Notes under the pieces: model-generated
What the model was told of the DNA's origin: nothing
Database searches by the model: none
The model's input: only the letters and a program-made list of their open reading frames with translations
Shown here: one piece after another, positions 53,639 through 62,217 of the stretch
Layout: each line of letters starts with the position of its first letter
Position numbering within the stretch: position 1 is the first letter of the stretch
Made by a program: the position numbers and the translations under genes
From: Geobacillus vulcani PSS1
GTDB taxonomy: Bacteria; Bacillota; Bacilli; Bacillales; Anoxybacillaceae
Direction: 5' to 3'
NCBI RefSeq assembly: GCF_000733845.1
Contig: NZ_JPOI01000001.1
Coordinates: 372,001 to 436,000 of the forward strand
Length of the DNA: 64,000 nt

Positions 53639-53656
53639 AAGAAGATTTGGTATAAT
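53639..53656 (+). promoter_or_regulatory. extended -10 promoter of dctS-dctR
   Basis: TGGTATAAT at 53648-53656 lies about 80 bases before dctS. The block GATTTGGTATAATGAAAA is shared with the yxkF-like promoter at 13551. Confidence 0.6.
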
Positions 53657-53736
53657 GAAAAAAACATTGATTCATTCCTTTCCCATTCATATGGCATGAC
53701 CAACAGCCATCACGACTGACAAAAAGGAGTTCCGCC

Positions 53737-55314
53737 ATGAGCCGGCTGCCGATTCGCTGGAAAATTACGATTTTGATTTTCACCATCGTCAGCTTTTCCC
53801 TGTTGCTGAGCGGTGTATTCATCATCAGCGACTTTTTCCATACAAAGGAGGAGGAACTCAGCCAGCGTGCCTTATTGACCGCGCGCACCGTCTCCGAGCT
53901 GCCTGAAATCAGGAGCCATATTGTCGGAAACAAACAAAGCCGGGCGCTGATCAATCCGGTCGTCGAACGAGTGCGCGTCATTCACAACGCCGACTATATC
54001 GTCGTTCTCGATATGAACAAAGTGCGCCTCTCCCATCCGCTTCCGGCGATGATCGGCACGATCTCCCACGGCGCTGATGAAGGGCCGGCGTTTGCCGAAC
54101 ATACGTACACTTCCAAAGCCCGTGGGGAAATCGGTACAGTCGTTCGCGCCTTCGTTCCAATTATGAACAGCCATCACGAACAAATTGGCGTCGTCATCGC
54201 CGCCTACCGGCTGCCAACGTTTTTTGAAGCCATTGATTCTTTGAAAGAAGAAGCTGCCGTAGCGGTTGTTTTGTCGCTCGTTGTCGGTGGAATTGGTGCA
54301 TGGCTGCTGGCCTCTCATATCAAGCGGCAAATGTTTGAGTTGGAACCACATGAGATCGCCAAGCTGCTGATCGAACGGACGGAAGCGTTTAACGCCATGC
54401 ACGAAGGTGTCATCGCCATTGACAGCAATGAAAAAATTACCATTTTCAATGACCGGGCAAAACAAATGCTCGGCGTCAAAGGGGATGTCATCGGCCGTTC
54501 GATCCGCTCCATCATTCCGGACACACACCTTCCGGAAATCTTGGAAGTAAACAAACCGATTTACAATAAGGAGCTGCAGATCGGCAACTTAACAATTTGG
54601 AGCAACCGCATTCCGATCAAAGTCAACGGAAAAACGGTCGGCGCCATCGCCATTTTCCAAGACCGCACGGAAGTGAAACGACTGGCTGAAGAACTGACGG
54701 GCGTAAAGGCGTTTGTCCATGCCTTGCGCGTGCAAAATCATGAATACATGAACAAGCTTCACACGATCGCTGGCCTTATTCAGCTCGGCCACATCGAAAA
54801 AGCGCTCGAGTACGTGTTTCAAGTTACAGAGGAACAAGCAGAACTGACGCAGTTTTTAAGCCGCAACATTAAGGACGAAAGCATTTCCGGGTTGCTCTTA
54901 AGCAAAATCCGCCGCGGCAAGGAGCTCGGCATTCGCGTGACGATCGACCGACATAGCCGGCTGCACCGCTTTCCGCCGCATCTCGATCACCATGATTTCG
55001 TTGTTCTCCTTGGCAATTTAATTGAAAACGCCTTCGACGCGTTCCGTGATGTAACCGACCGAGAAAAAGAAATTTACATCAGCATCGAACAAAACGAAGA
55101 CCTTTGTTCCCTCTCGGTCGAAGACAACGGCCAAGGCATTGCCCGCGAGCATATTGACCGCATTTTTGATGAAGGTTTTTCGACCAAAGGGGAGAACGGA
55201 CGAGGCATCGGCTTGTATTTGGTGAAGCAAATTGTGGAAAAGGGAAACGGGCGCATCGATGTGCAGTCGGAAGAAGGAAAAGGAACGGTGTTTACTGTTA
55301 CCTTTGACATGTGA
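53737..55314 (+). CDS. dctS: DctS, sensor histidine kinase for C4-dicarboxylates
   Basis: Protein of 525 residues of the CitA/DcuS kinase family. Order: membrane helix 1 (about 10-32), extracytoplasmic PAS-like sensor (35-165, with ISHGADEGPAFAEHTYTSKA), helix 2 (AVAVVLSLVVGGIGAWLLAS), cytoplasmic PAS (210-320), phosphoacceptor region with His in VQNHEYMNKLHTIAGLIQLG, and ATPase domain (N box LIENAFDAF, G1 VEDNGQGI, G2 GENGRGIGLYLV). It senses dicarboxylates together with DctB and phosphorylates DctR. AAGGAG lies before the ATG at 53737. dctR follows after about 60 bases. Confidence 0.93.
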   Translation: MSRLPIRWKITILIFTIVSFSLLLSGVFIISDFFHTKEEELSQRALLTARTVSELPEIRSHIVGNKQSRALINPVVERVRVIHNADYIVVLDMNKVRLSHPLPAMIGTISHGADEGPAFAEHTYTSKARGEIGTVVRAFVPIMNSHHEQIGVVIAAYRLPTFFEAIDSLKEEAAVAVVLSLVVGGIGAWLLASHIKRQMFELEPHEIAKLLIERTEAFNAMHEGVIAIDSNEKITIFNDRAKQMLGVKGDVIGRSIRSIIPDTHLPEILEVNKPIYNKELQIGNLTIWSNRIPIKVNGKTVGAIAIFQDRTEVKRLAEELTGVKAFVHALRVQNHEYMNKLHTIAGLIQLGHIEKALEYVFQVTEEQAELTQFLSRNIKDESISGLLLSKIRRGKELGIRVTIDRHSRLHRFPPHLDHHDFVVLLGNLIENAFDAFRDVTDREKEIYISIEQNEDLCSLSVEDNGQGIAREHIDRIFDEGFSTKGENGRGIGLYLVKQIVEKGNGRIDVQSEEGKGTVFTVTFDM

Positions 55315-55374
55315 TCCCCATTCATGCAACGGCGGCCGCGAAAGTCCCCCACCGAGACGAAGGAGGAACAGGCT

Positions 55375-56055
55375 ATGTATCGCGTGTTGTTGATCGAAGA
55401 CGACCCGATGGTGCAAGAAGTAAATCGGCAAATGATTGAACAAATAGACGGTTTTACCGTCATCGGCCTCGCTCGAAACGGTGAAGAAGGACTCCGCCTC
55501 ATTCAAGAGCTCCGTCCGGATTTAGCGATGGTTGATATTTACATGCCGCAGTTAGACGGCCTTGAAACATTAAAACAAATCCGCGCCCACGGCCATGAAG
55601 TTGATATCATCGCCATTACCGCGGCAAGCGACATTGAAACGGTGCGCCGCGTCCTGCAAAACGGCGCATTCGATTACATTGTGAAACCGTTTAAATTTGA
55701 ACGGCTCAAACAGGCGTTGGAGCATTATCGGACGTTCCGCCGGTCGCTTGCGGAAAAGGAATCGCTCACCCAGGTGGAACTCGATGCCCTAAGGCGGGCG
55801 ACTGAACAACCGGCCGGACCGTCCTCCGAGCTTCCGAAAGGACTGAATGAGGTAACATTGGAAAAAGTGATCGCCTATTTACGCCAACACCGCTTCCCCG
55901 TTTCCGCTGAGGAAGTGGCCGAAGGAGTCGGCATCGCCCGCGTTACCGCCCGCCGCTATTTAGAGTACCTTGAGAAAACAGGGGAAGTCGTGCTCGATGT
56001 TCAATACGGCGGCGTCGGACGCCCAGTGAATCGGTACCATCTGAAAGCAACATAA
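55375..56055 (+). CDS. dctR: DctR, response regulator
   Basis: Protein of 226 residues: receiver domain with the acidic pocket LIEDDPM (residues 8-10), phosphoacceptor Asp54 in LAMVDIYMPQLDG, switch Thr/Ala region IITAAS and Lys in IVKPFKFERL. The C-terminal winged or helix-turn-helix DNA-binding region has VSAEEVAEGVGIARVTARRY and GGVGRPVNRYHL, as in the CitB/DcuR branch. It should activate dctP when phosphorylated by DctS. The ATG at 55375 is preceded by GAAGGAGG; a longer frame is rejected. Confidence 0.93.
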   Translation: MYRVLLIEDDPMVQEVNRQMIEQIDGFTVIGLARNGEEGLRLIQELRPDLAMVDIYMPQLDGLETLKQIRAHGHEVDIIAITAASDIETVRRVLQNGAFDYIVKPFKFERLKQALEHYRTFRRSLAEKESLTQVELDALRRATEQPAGPSSELPKGLNEVTLEKVIAYLRQHRFPVSAEEVAEGVGIARVTARRYLEYLEKTGEVVLDVQYGGVGRPVNRYHLKAT

Positions 56056-56113
56056 CACGATGCCATTTCGAGCGGCTTCAAGCTAATTGTCAGAGACGGA
56101 AAGCCAGGCCCTA

Positions 56114-56329
56114 TTATGCCGTATCCCGCACCAACAACCGGGCAGGCAGTTCTTCCTGCTTTCGCGTCACATTGCCTGTCTCCCGCCAATGGTGAAGAAG
56201 GCGGAACGCTCTTTCTCCGAGCGTAAAATGGGGGAGTGCCACGGTTGTCATGCCCAGCATTTCAGCCAACGGATCATTATCAAACCCAGAAAATAAAGGA
56301 AATGAGTCTGTTTGTTTCCACCGTTTCAA
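56114..56329 (-). pseudogene. C-terminal fragment of a LacI-family regulator
   Basis: About 60 codons read FPLFSGFDNDPLAEMLGMTT then VALPHFTLGERAFRLLHHWR and ELPARLLVRDTA. This is the C-terminal end of the LacI/GalR ligand-binding domain (GFDxxPLA, the G-x-A/F-LL helix, and LxxRxS/T). The helix-turn-helix and most of the sugar-binding domain are absent, and the sequence upstream is the promoter region of the lipoprotein gene. It is a relic of a deleted gene, probably not expressed. Confidence 0.7.
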
Positions 56330-56371
56330 CTGCTATAATGAATGGTATATGGAAAGCAAGGAGGAATCAAG

Positions 56372-57061
56372 ATGCTTCGATATTGGAAATCGTTTTTCTC
56401 CATCGCTGTCACCGCCGCCTTGCTTGCCGGTTGCGGTACAGAGACACCTGCATCAAAAGAGACAGAAGCGAAAGCCAAACAAACGGCAAGTTCAGACGAG
56501 AATCCCATCAACGCGCAAACAGCAGAGCCAGCCGCTCAAGAAACTCCCCCTGCTGACGAACAAAATCAAGCAGGAAGCGGACAAAGTGGGTCGACAGGGG
56601 ATGAATCCGCTTCTTCCCGTCCAACAACTTCCTTGTCTTACCAAATGGGAAATCAAACAGTCACAGGGACAGCAACGTTGACCACAAGTGACAACCAGCA
56701 TTTCTCGCTCTATGTCCTAGACGGGTGGACGCTCGATGCTGAAGAACCGCATTCTGATGTATTGCTCCATGGGGACACGTTCGCCCGCATCCGCCTTCTT
56801 CATAACGAGGAGACGAACTATGAGCAGTTGGCCAAAGAACATGCCCAAGCGGTCGATGCCAATGCCGCCCGCCAGCAAACGGATCAACTTCCAAAACCGT
56901 TCGCTGATGCCGTTTGGTACACTGCCCAAGCCGATGGCGTTACCGTTCACGTCATCGCCAGCGCTCACCCAGCGCCGATGCTCTTGACAGTGCACGCTCC
57001 TAAAGAGCGCGATGTACTTGGCGCTGTGCTCGCCATGGTGGCGACGCTGCAAAAGCAATAA
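56372..57061 (+). CDS. lipoprotein of unknown function
   Basis: Precursor of 229 residues with a lipobox: MLRYWKSFFSIAVTAALLAG followed by Cys (LLAGC), so it should be acylated and held on the outer face of the membrane. A low-complexity Thr/Ala/Glu/Gln linker spans about residues 25-90. A folded C-terminal domain (about 95-225) includes HFSLYVLDGWTLDAEEPHSD and VLGAVLAMVATLQKQ. I do not recognise the domain. GGAGG lies before the ATG at 56372. Transcribed alone, ending in its own hairpin. Confidence 0.8.
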   Translation: MLRYWKSFFSIAVTAALLAGCGTETPASKETEAKAKQTASSDENPINAQTAEPAAQETPPADEQNQAGSGQSGSTGDESASSRPTTSLSYQMGNQTVTGTATLTTSDNQHFSLYVLDGWTLDAEEPHSDVLLHGDTFARIRLLHNEETNYEQLAKEHAQAVDANAARQQTDQLPKPFADAVWYTAQADGVTVHVIASAHPAPMLLTVHAPKERDVLGAVLAMVATLQKQ

Positions 57062-57067
57062 CTTATT

Positions 57068-57097
57068 TTAGGGAGGGCCATCGCCCTCCCTTTCCAA
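57068..57097 (+). terminator. terminator after the lipoprotein gene
   Basis: GGGAGGGCCATCGCCCTCCC is a perfect stem followed by TTTCC. Confidence 0.75.
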
Positions 57098-57132
57098 AAA
57101 GAAAAACCCCCTTTTTTTCAGCTGCAAGAGGG

Positions 57133-58290
57133 TCAGACGAGCTGTTTGCTCTCTTCTTTGCGGAAAAACGTTCTCATGGCATGAAAGACATCCGATTTTT
57201 GCTTTAGGATATAATAGCGGAATTTCTCATCTTTAATATTGCGGTACGCCGACATGAGCGTGGAATGGCGATTATACTGGTTGACTTCCCCGTACCCAAA
57301 CATGTTCGATACTTTCATCAGCTCCTGAACAAGCTTGACGCAGCGGGCATTGTCCGATGTCAAGTTGTCGCCGTCAGAGAAATGGAACGGATAAATGTTG
57401 TAGCGCGACGGTGGATATTTTGTCTCAATAAGTTCAAGCGCCTTGCGGTAGGCCGATGAGCAAATCGTTCCACCGCTTTCCCCTTTCGTGAAAAACTCTT
57501 CCTCACTGACGACTTTCGCTTCCGTATGATGGGCGATAAAGGCGATGTCCACCGTTTCGTATTTCGTACGCAAAAATCGGGTCATCCAGAAGAAAAAGCT
57601 GCGTGCCATATATTTTTCCCACATGCCCATCGATCCGCTTGTGTCCATCATCGCCAAGACGACCGCCTTCGATTCTGGTTTGACGACTTCGTTCCACGTT
57701 TTAAACTTCAAATCTTCGCGGTAAATCGGATAAAATCCTGGTTTGCCGTTCATGGCATTGCGCTTGAAGGCAGTGAGCATCGTCCGCTTTTTATCGATGT
57801 TCCCCATCAGCCCGGTGCGACGGATGTCGTTAAATTCGATATGCTGGGCTACATTTTGATCCAGCTCTTTTCGTTGCAAATTAGGCAGCTCCAATTGGCT
57901 AAAGAACGCTTCCTCAATCTCCATCAGCGACACTTCAGCTTCGTAATAATCTTGACCCGGCAAATCGCCAGCACCTTGGCCTTTTCCTGGCCCCTGCCCC
58001 TCCCCGCTTCCATCTCGGGCCACCACATCACCGACTTGGCTGTCTCCATCTCCTTGGCCGACGTGCTTGTTTTTCTCATAATTGTAGCGGATTTTGTATT
58101 CATCAAGCGAGCGGATCGGAATTTTAATCACATCTCGCCCGTTGGACATGATAATGCTTTCTTCGGTAATTAAGTCGGGCAAATTGTTTTTGATCGCTTC
58201 CTTCACTTTTTCTTGATGGCGCTTTTGATCATCATATCCTTTGCGGTGGAGGGACCAATCTTCTTTCGATACAACAAAATTCCCCTTCAT
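57133..58290 (-). CDS. yhbH: YhbH sporulation protein (UPF0229, CoxE/VWA-like)
   Basis: Protein of 385 residues with a von Willebrand A-like domain: the MIDAS metal motif [13 protein letters not shown] lies near residue 220, and HFSDGDNL later. A Gly-rich linker ([20 protein letters not shown]) separates the N-terminal basic region. In B. subtilis it is a sporulation protein, and its E. coli homologue YeaH works with the YeaG kinase (PrkA). The ATG at 58290 has AAAGGAGGGG in front. A sigma-E-like promoter lies about 110 bases upstream and prkA follows upstream on the same strand. Confidence 0.93.
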   Translation of the reverse strand: MKGNFVVSKEDWSLHRKGYDDQKRHQEKVKEAIKNNLPDLITEESIIMSNGRDVIKIPIRSLDEYKIRYNYEKNKHVGQGDGDSQVGDVVARDGSGEGQGPGKGQGAGDLPGQDYYEAEVSLMEIEEAFFSQLELPNLQRKELDQNVAQHIEFNDIRRTGLMGNIDKKRTMLTAFKRNAMNGKPGFYPIYREDLKFKTWNEVVKPESKAVVLAMMDTSGSMGMWEKYMARSFFFWMTRFLRTKYETVDIAFIAHHTEAKVVSEEEFFTKGESGGTICSSAYRKALELIETKYPPSRYNIYPFHFSDGDNLTSDNARCVKLVQELMKVSNMFGYGEVNQYNRHSTLMSAYRNIKDEKFRYYILKQKSDVFHAMRTFFRKEESKQLV

Positions 58291-58397
58291 GTTTTCCCCT
58301 CCTTTGAAAAAATCATTTTCACACTTTTCGCTTTCCCGCATATACTTATGTTGGCGTCATCAAAACGGACCATCGCTATGCCAAGTTGGTTTATTTT

Positions 58398-58426
58398 ATC
58401 GTATGCAACAATTTAAAATAATTGAC
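58398..58426 (-). promoter_or_regulatory. possible sigma-E promoter of yhbH
   Basis: On the minus strand GTCAATTA, a 13-bp spacer and CATACGAT. It matches sigma-E in spacing and at most positions. Confidence 0.5.
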
Positions 58427-58546
58427 AAATGAATGTGGAAAACAAACAGGTGGACAAGCCCGATTGTCGATTTCACATCTCCTTTAAGCAAAGGCACCGC
58501 TCCTAGGGCCGTCCTCTTCTTCGCATGAAGTGCGCTAAAAAGAGGA

Positions 58547-58578
58547 GAAAAAGCATGCCCCAGCGCTTGAGGCATGCC
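58547..58578 (-). terminator. terminator after prkA
   Basis: On the minus strand GGCATGCCTCAAGCGCTGGG then GCATGC pairs (GCATGCC with GGCATGC) and is followed by TTTTTC. It separates prkA from yhbH, which therefore needs its own promoter. Confidence 0.8.
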
Positions 58579-60473
58579 TAGCGGTTCAACAAGCTGCCGA
58601 CATAGCGGAGCAATTCGTTGGCTGACGTGGAATTGTACCCGTATTCATCAATGAGGCGGGCGACGACTTCGTTAATTTTTTTCAACTGCTGCTCATCCGG
58701 TGTTTTTGTCGACGTTGTAATTTTTACAATATCTTTTAAATCAGCGAACAGTTTTTTCTGGATTGCCTCGCGCAGCCGTTCATGCGAGTTGTAGTCAAAT
58801 CGTTGCCCTTTGCGCGCATAGGCGGAAATGCGGATTAAAATTTCTTCACGAAACGCTTTTTTCGCATTTTCGGAAATGCCGATTTGTTCCTCGATCGAGC
58901 GCATCAGCTTTTCATCTGGATTCATTTCCTCACCCGTAAGCGGGTCCCGCAATTTCGTCTTGTTGCAGTACGCCTCGACGTTGTCCAAATAGTTATCCAT
59001 CAACGTTTTCGCTGACTCTTCATACGAATAGACGAACGCCTTTTGCACTTCTTGTTTGGCGATTTCATCATACTCTTTGCGCACGAGCGAAATGAAATTC
59101 AAATACCGCTCACGGTCTTCCTTCGTGATCGACGGATGCTGATCCAATCCTTCTTTCAACGAACGAAGCACGTCAAGCGCATTGATCGACGGCACTCCTT
59201 TGCGGATGATGCAAGCAGAAATGCGGTTGATGACATAGCGTGGGTCGATGCCGCTCATCCCCTCATCCGGATGCTCCTTTTTCAGCTCCTCCACATCGAC
59301 CTCGCTGAATCCTTCGATCATTTCGCCATCATACAAGCGCATTTTCTTCAATAAATCCACATCCGGCCGCTTGGATTCTTTCAGCCGCGTCAAAATCGTA
59401 AACATAGCCGCAATCCGCAACGTATGTGGAGCGATATGCACGTCGGCGACGTCGCTTTCGCGGATCATTTTTTCATAAATGCGCTCTTCTTCCGAGACGC
59501 GCAAGTTGTACGGAATCGGCATGACGATGATACGCGAATGGAGCGCCTCGTTCTTTTTGTTAGCAATGAACGACCGATATTCCGTTTCGTTCGTATGCGC
59601 GATGATCAATTCATCGGCGCTGATTAAAGCAAACCGTCCAGCTTTGAAATTGCCTTCTTGCGTCAGCGATAACAAATGCCAAAGAAATTTTTCATCGCAC
59701 TTTAGCATCTCTTGAAATTCCATAATCCCGCGGTTGGCTTTGTTCAGTTCGCCGTCAAACCGATACGCGCGCGGGTCAGACTCGGAACCGTATTCCGCGA
59801 TCGTTGAAAAATCGATGCTTCCCGTTAAATCGGCAATGTCTTGCGATTTGGGGTCAGACGGACTGAACGTCCCGATACCGACGCGACGGTTCTCAGAGAA
59901 GAAAATGCGCTCCACTAGCACGTCTTCAATGCGTCCGCCGTATTCTTTCTCCAGCCGCATCATATTGAGCGGCGACAGTTCACCTTCAATGCGAATGCCA
60001 TACTCACGGTAAAAATCTTCGCGCAAATGGTGAGGAATAAGGTGAAGCGGATCTTCATGCATCGGGCATCCTTTAATGGCATACACCGCGCCGCGCTCTG
60101 TTTTTGAATACTCTTCAAGCCCGCGCTTTAGCAAAGTCACAAGCGTCGACTTTCCGCCGCCAACTGGTCCCATCAGCAGCAAAATCCGTTTCCGCACATC
60201 CAACCGCTTCGCCGCCGGGTGGAAATATTCCTCAACGAGCCGCTCAAGCGCTTCCTCGAGCCCGAACAAGTGCTGGCTGAAAAACTTATATCGTTTCCGT
60301 CCATTCACCTCTTCGACCCCAGCATCTTTGATCATATTATAAACACGCGAATGAGCCGACTGGGCCACCCACGGCTTTTCTTTTAAAATCTTTAAATACT
60401 CGGCAAACGTTCCTTCCCATTTCAACTTTTCTTCTTCTTCCCGATATCGGGCGATTTTTTGCAAAATATCCAT
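58578..60473 (-). CDS. prkA: PrkA, serine protein kinase / AAA+ protein
   Basis: Protein of 631 residues, the same as B. subtilis PrkA. The N-terminal AAA+ domain has Walker A LLLMGPVGGGKSTLVTLLK near residue 100 and a Walker B-like FALISADELIIAH. The C-terminal part (about 400-630) carries the kinase-like PrkA C-terminal domain. It is implicated in sporulation in the mother cell, affecting sigma-K activity; recent work also suggests AAA+ protease action. The ATG at 60473 has GAGGAGG in front; the longer frame is rejected. It belongs with yhbH and spoVR. Confidence 0.95.
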   Translation of the reverse strand: MDILQKIARYREEEEKLKWEGTFAEYLKILKEKPWVAQSAHSRVYNMIKDAGVEEVNGRKRYKFFSQHLFGLEEALERLVEEYFHPAAKRLDVRKRILLLMGPVGGGKSTLVTLLKRGLEEYSKTERGAVYAIKGCPMHEDPLHLIPHHLREDFYREYGIRIEGELSPLNMMRLEKEYGGRIEDVLVERIFFSENRRVGIGTFSPSDPKSQDIADLTGSIDFSTIAEYGSESDPRAYRFDGELNKANRGIMEFQEMLKCDEKFLWHLLSLTQEGNFKAGRFALISADELIIAHTNETEYRSFIANKKNEALHSRIIVMPIPYNLRVSEEERIYEKMIRESDVADVHIAPHTLRIAAMFTILTRLKESKRPDVDLLKKMRLYDGEMIEGFSEVDVEELKKEHPDEGMSGIDPRYVINRISACIIRKGVPSINALDVLRSLKEGLDQHPSITKEDRERYLNFISLVRKEYDEIAKQEVQKAFVYSYEESAKTLMDNYLDNVEAYCNKTKLRDPLTGEEMNPDEKLMRSIEEQIGISENAKKAFREEILIRISAYARKGQRFDYNSHERLREAIQKKLFADLKDIVKITTSTKTPDEQQLKKINEVVARLIDEYGYNSTSANELLRYVGSLLNR

Positions 60474-60517
60474 AAAGGACCTCCTCACCCTTGGATGTCT
60501 AACAGCAAGATTATTAC

Positions 60518-60546
60518 AATTTATGCGAGGATGTCCCGTATCATTC
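60518..60546 (-). promoter_or_regulatory. possible sigma-E promoter of prkA
   Basis: On the minus strand GAATGATA, a 13-bp spacer and CATAAATT precede the prkA start by about 45 bases, fitting sigma-E. Confidence 0.5.
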
Positions 60547-60663
60547 GCCGCAAAAAAAATTTTGTCTCCTAACAACCAGCTGCGGTCATTCACATGCTTG
60601 ACGATATTCGCTATAATAAAGAGGGAAACGCCTGCCACTTTCATGATGAAGGAGGAACAAACG

Positions 60664-60756
60664 ATGCGCACTTTGCTTGTGCTAGGGGTCATCATTGCGT
60701 TTTTGACGGCTATTTTCACCGCTGGTTACGAAGACAAACCAGGTGTCAGACAATAA
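60664..60756 (+). CDS. 30-residue membrane microprotein
   Basis: Short frame beginning MRTLLVLGVIIAFLTAIFTA and ending GYEDKPGVRQ. It is one hydrophobic helix plus a short polar tail. AAGGAGGAACAAACG gives a near-ideal ribosome site before the ATG at 60664. A CTATAATAAA -10-like box lies near 60610, and a bidirectional terminator follows within a few bases. I recognise no family. The complete promoter-ribosome site-terminator set makes it likely to be expressed. Confidence 0.65.
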   Translation: MRTLLVLGVIIAFLTAIFTAGYEDKPGVRQ

Positions 60757-60760
60757 TCCC

Positions 60761-60797
60761 AAAAAAAACGACCTCCGATGCGAAGGTCGTTTTTTTG
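60761..60797. terminator. bidirectional terminator between the microprotein and trmL
   Basis: AAAACGACCTCCGATGCGAAGG then TCGTTTTTTT: CGACCT/AGGTCG stem with A on the left and T on the right, so it can end both convergent transcripts. Confidence 0.85.
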
Positions 60798-60798
60798 T

Positions 60799-61272
60799 TT
60801 ACGACAGCCCGTGAAACCGCTGTTGGCGCAGCGCTTCGTACACTAAGATGGCTGCCGTGTTCGACAGGTTTAACGAGCGCACTTTGTCATTCATCGGGAT
60901 GCGAAGGCAACGGTCCATATTGGCCTCAAGCAGCTCCTTTGGCAGTCCGGTTGTTTCGCGTCCGAACACAAAAAAAATGTGTTTTTCTGTATCGCTGAAA
61001 TCAAACGAATCATAATACCGGCGCCCGAATTTCGTAATGAAATAAAACTCCCCTTCCGGAAAGCGGGCGAATAGTTCGTCAAGCGAGTCATAATACGAAA
61101 TATTAACATATGGCCAATAATCAAGCCCGGCGCGCTTTAACATTTTATCATCCGTAGAAAAACCGAGCGGGCGGATCAAATGGAGCGACGTATCGGTCGC
61201 CGCACACGTACGGGCGATGTTTCCTGTATTGGCTGGAATTTCTGGTTGGTATAGTACAACATGGAGTGGCAT
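60799..61272 (-). CDS. trmL: TrmL, tRNA 2'-O-methyltransferase
   Basis: Protein of 157 residues of the SPOUT class. It methylates the ribose of C/U34 in the wobble position of tRNA-Leu. The knot motifs are QPEIPANTGNIARTCAATD, FGRETTGLPKELLEAN and MNDKVRSLNLSNTAAILVYE. The B. subtilis homologue is CspR. The ATG at 61272 has GAGGTG six bases upstream; a GTG three codons earlier is less likely. It follows yhbB closely on the same strand and may be cotranscribed with queG-yhbB. Confidence 0.92.
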   Translation of the reverse strand: MPLHVVLYQPEIPANTGNIARTCAATDTSLHLIRPLGFSTDDKMLKRAGLDYWPYVNISYYDSLDELFARFPEGEFYFITKFGRRYYDSFDFSDTEKHIFFVFGRETTGLPKELLEANMDRCLRIPMNDKVRSLNLSNTAAILVYEALRQQRFHGLS

Positions 61273-61292
61273 TGGCTTCACCTCAACAACAT

Positions 61293-62156
61293 TTATTTGC
61301 CATCGATGATGTGAAAAAACTTATAGCGAATGTTCGGCGTATAAGCACTTGAGTCTTCATACGACCAATAGCGCATTCGGCTGTTTGTCGTATGGGCGTT
61401 CACAAGCGGCATCCCGTTCTGATCTTTCGCCACCACAATCGTCGAATGGTCGAAGCGTCCGTCCCCTTGAAAATCATAACAGATGACATCGCCTGCCATC
61501 AATTGCTCTGGCTCGGCCACTTCCACCGCCTGCAAGCCAATGCGCGACCCGCTCAAGTACCAACGAAAGGCATGAGCGACAGCCCAGCTGTAACTCCAAC
61601 TTCCATTTTGACACCACCATCCCCTCGTCCGGTTCGGATAGCCCGTCATCGGCGCCCCACCCGCATACAGGCATTGGGAGACAAAATTCGTGCAATCCAC
61701 TGGAAACGATGGAAACGCCGGGTTGTGTCGATTCCACCACGTTTCCGCATACCGCACCGCCCGGGCGCGGTCATACTGGTAAGAAAGACGCTCCCCCGTC
61801 CATTGCTCTCGTTCGACGCGCGGCGCCTCCATATAGCCCCCCAACTGGCTGATCGGTTCATCAGCGACAAGTTCACCGCGGACAAAACAAGCGCATCTCT
61901 CCTCAACCTGTTCTTCCATATATAATGAAGCCCCTTGCTTAATTAAAAATTGATGGTGGGCCATATACATGACTTTGGCTTCCCGCTCGATAGTCTGCCT
62001 GCCGACAATACGCCCGTGGATCGTGCAACGAACAATCTCCGCACCGCGCTTTTGGCAAAGCTGTTGCTTTCTTGCCGCCTCTTTGTTCCGGACGTTGCTT
62101 TCCGATACAAATGAGCGGGCCCGCTCATCCAACCACGCGCGCAACTGTTTCTTCAT
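61293..62156 (-). CDS. yhbB: YhbB-like protein with amidase_6 domain
   Basis: Protein of 287 residues with a C-terminal cysteine-hydrolase-type amidase domain (about 135-285): the catalytic Cys in SFPVDCTNFVSQCLYAGGAP, His in GDGRFDHSTIVVAK, and YSWAVAHAFRWYLSG between. The N-terminal half is helical and Arg/Gln rich with no signal peptide. In B. subtilis yhbB lies next to queG (yhbA), as here. A peptidoglycan or peptide amidase role is inferred from the domain. The ATG at 62156 is preferred; a GTG five codons earlier is possible. Confidence 0.82.
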   Translation of the reverse strand: MKKQLRAWLDERARSFVSESNVRNKEAARKQQLCQKRGAEIVRCTIHGRIVGRQTIEREAKVMYMAHHQFLIKQGASLYMEEQVEERCACFVRGELVADEPISQLGGYMEAPRVEREQWTGERLSYQYDRARAVRYAETWWNRHNPAFPSFPVDCTNFVSQCLYAGGAPMTGYPNRTRGWWCQNGSWSYSWAVAHAFRWYLSGSRIGLQAVEVAEPEQLMAGDVICYDFQGDGRFDHSTIVVAKDQNGMPLVNAHTTNSRMRYWSYEDSSAYTPNIRYKFFHIIDGK

Positions 62157-62217
62157 GCTGCTTTCCACCACTTTCGTTTTTGTTACTACCTTATGTGGGG
62201 AAGCTGCGTTTTTTTCC

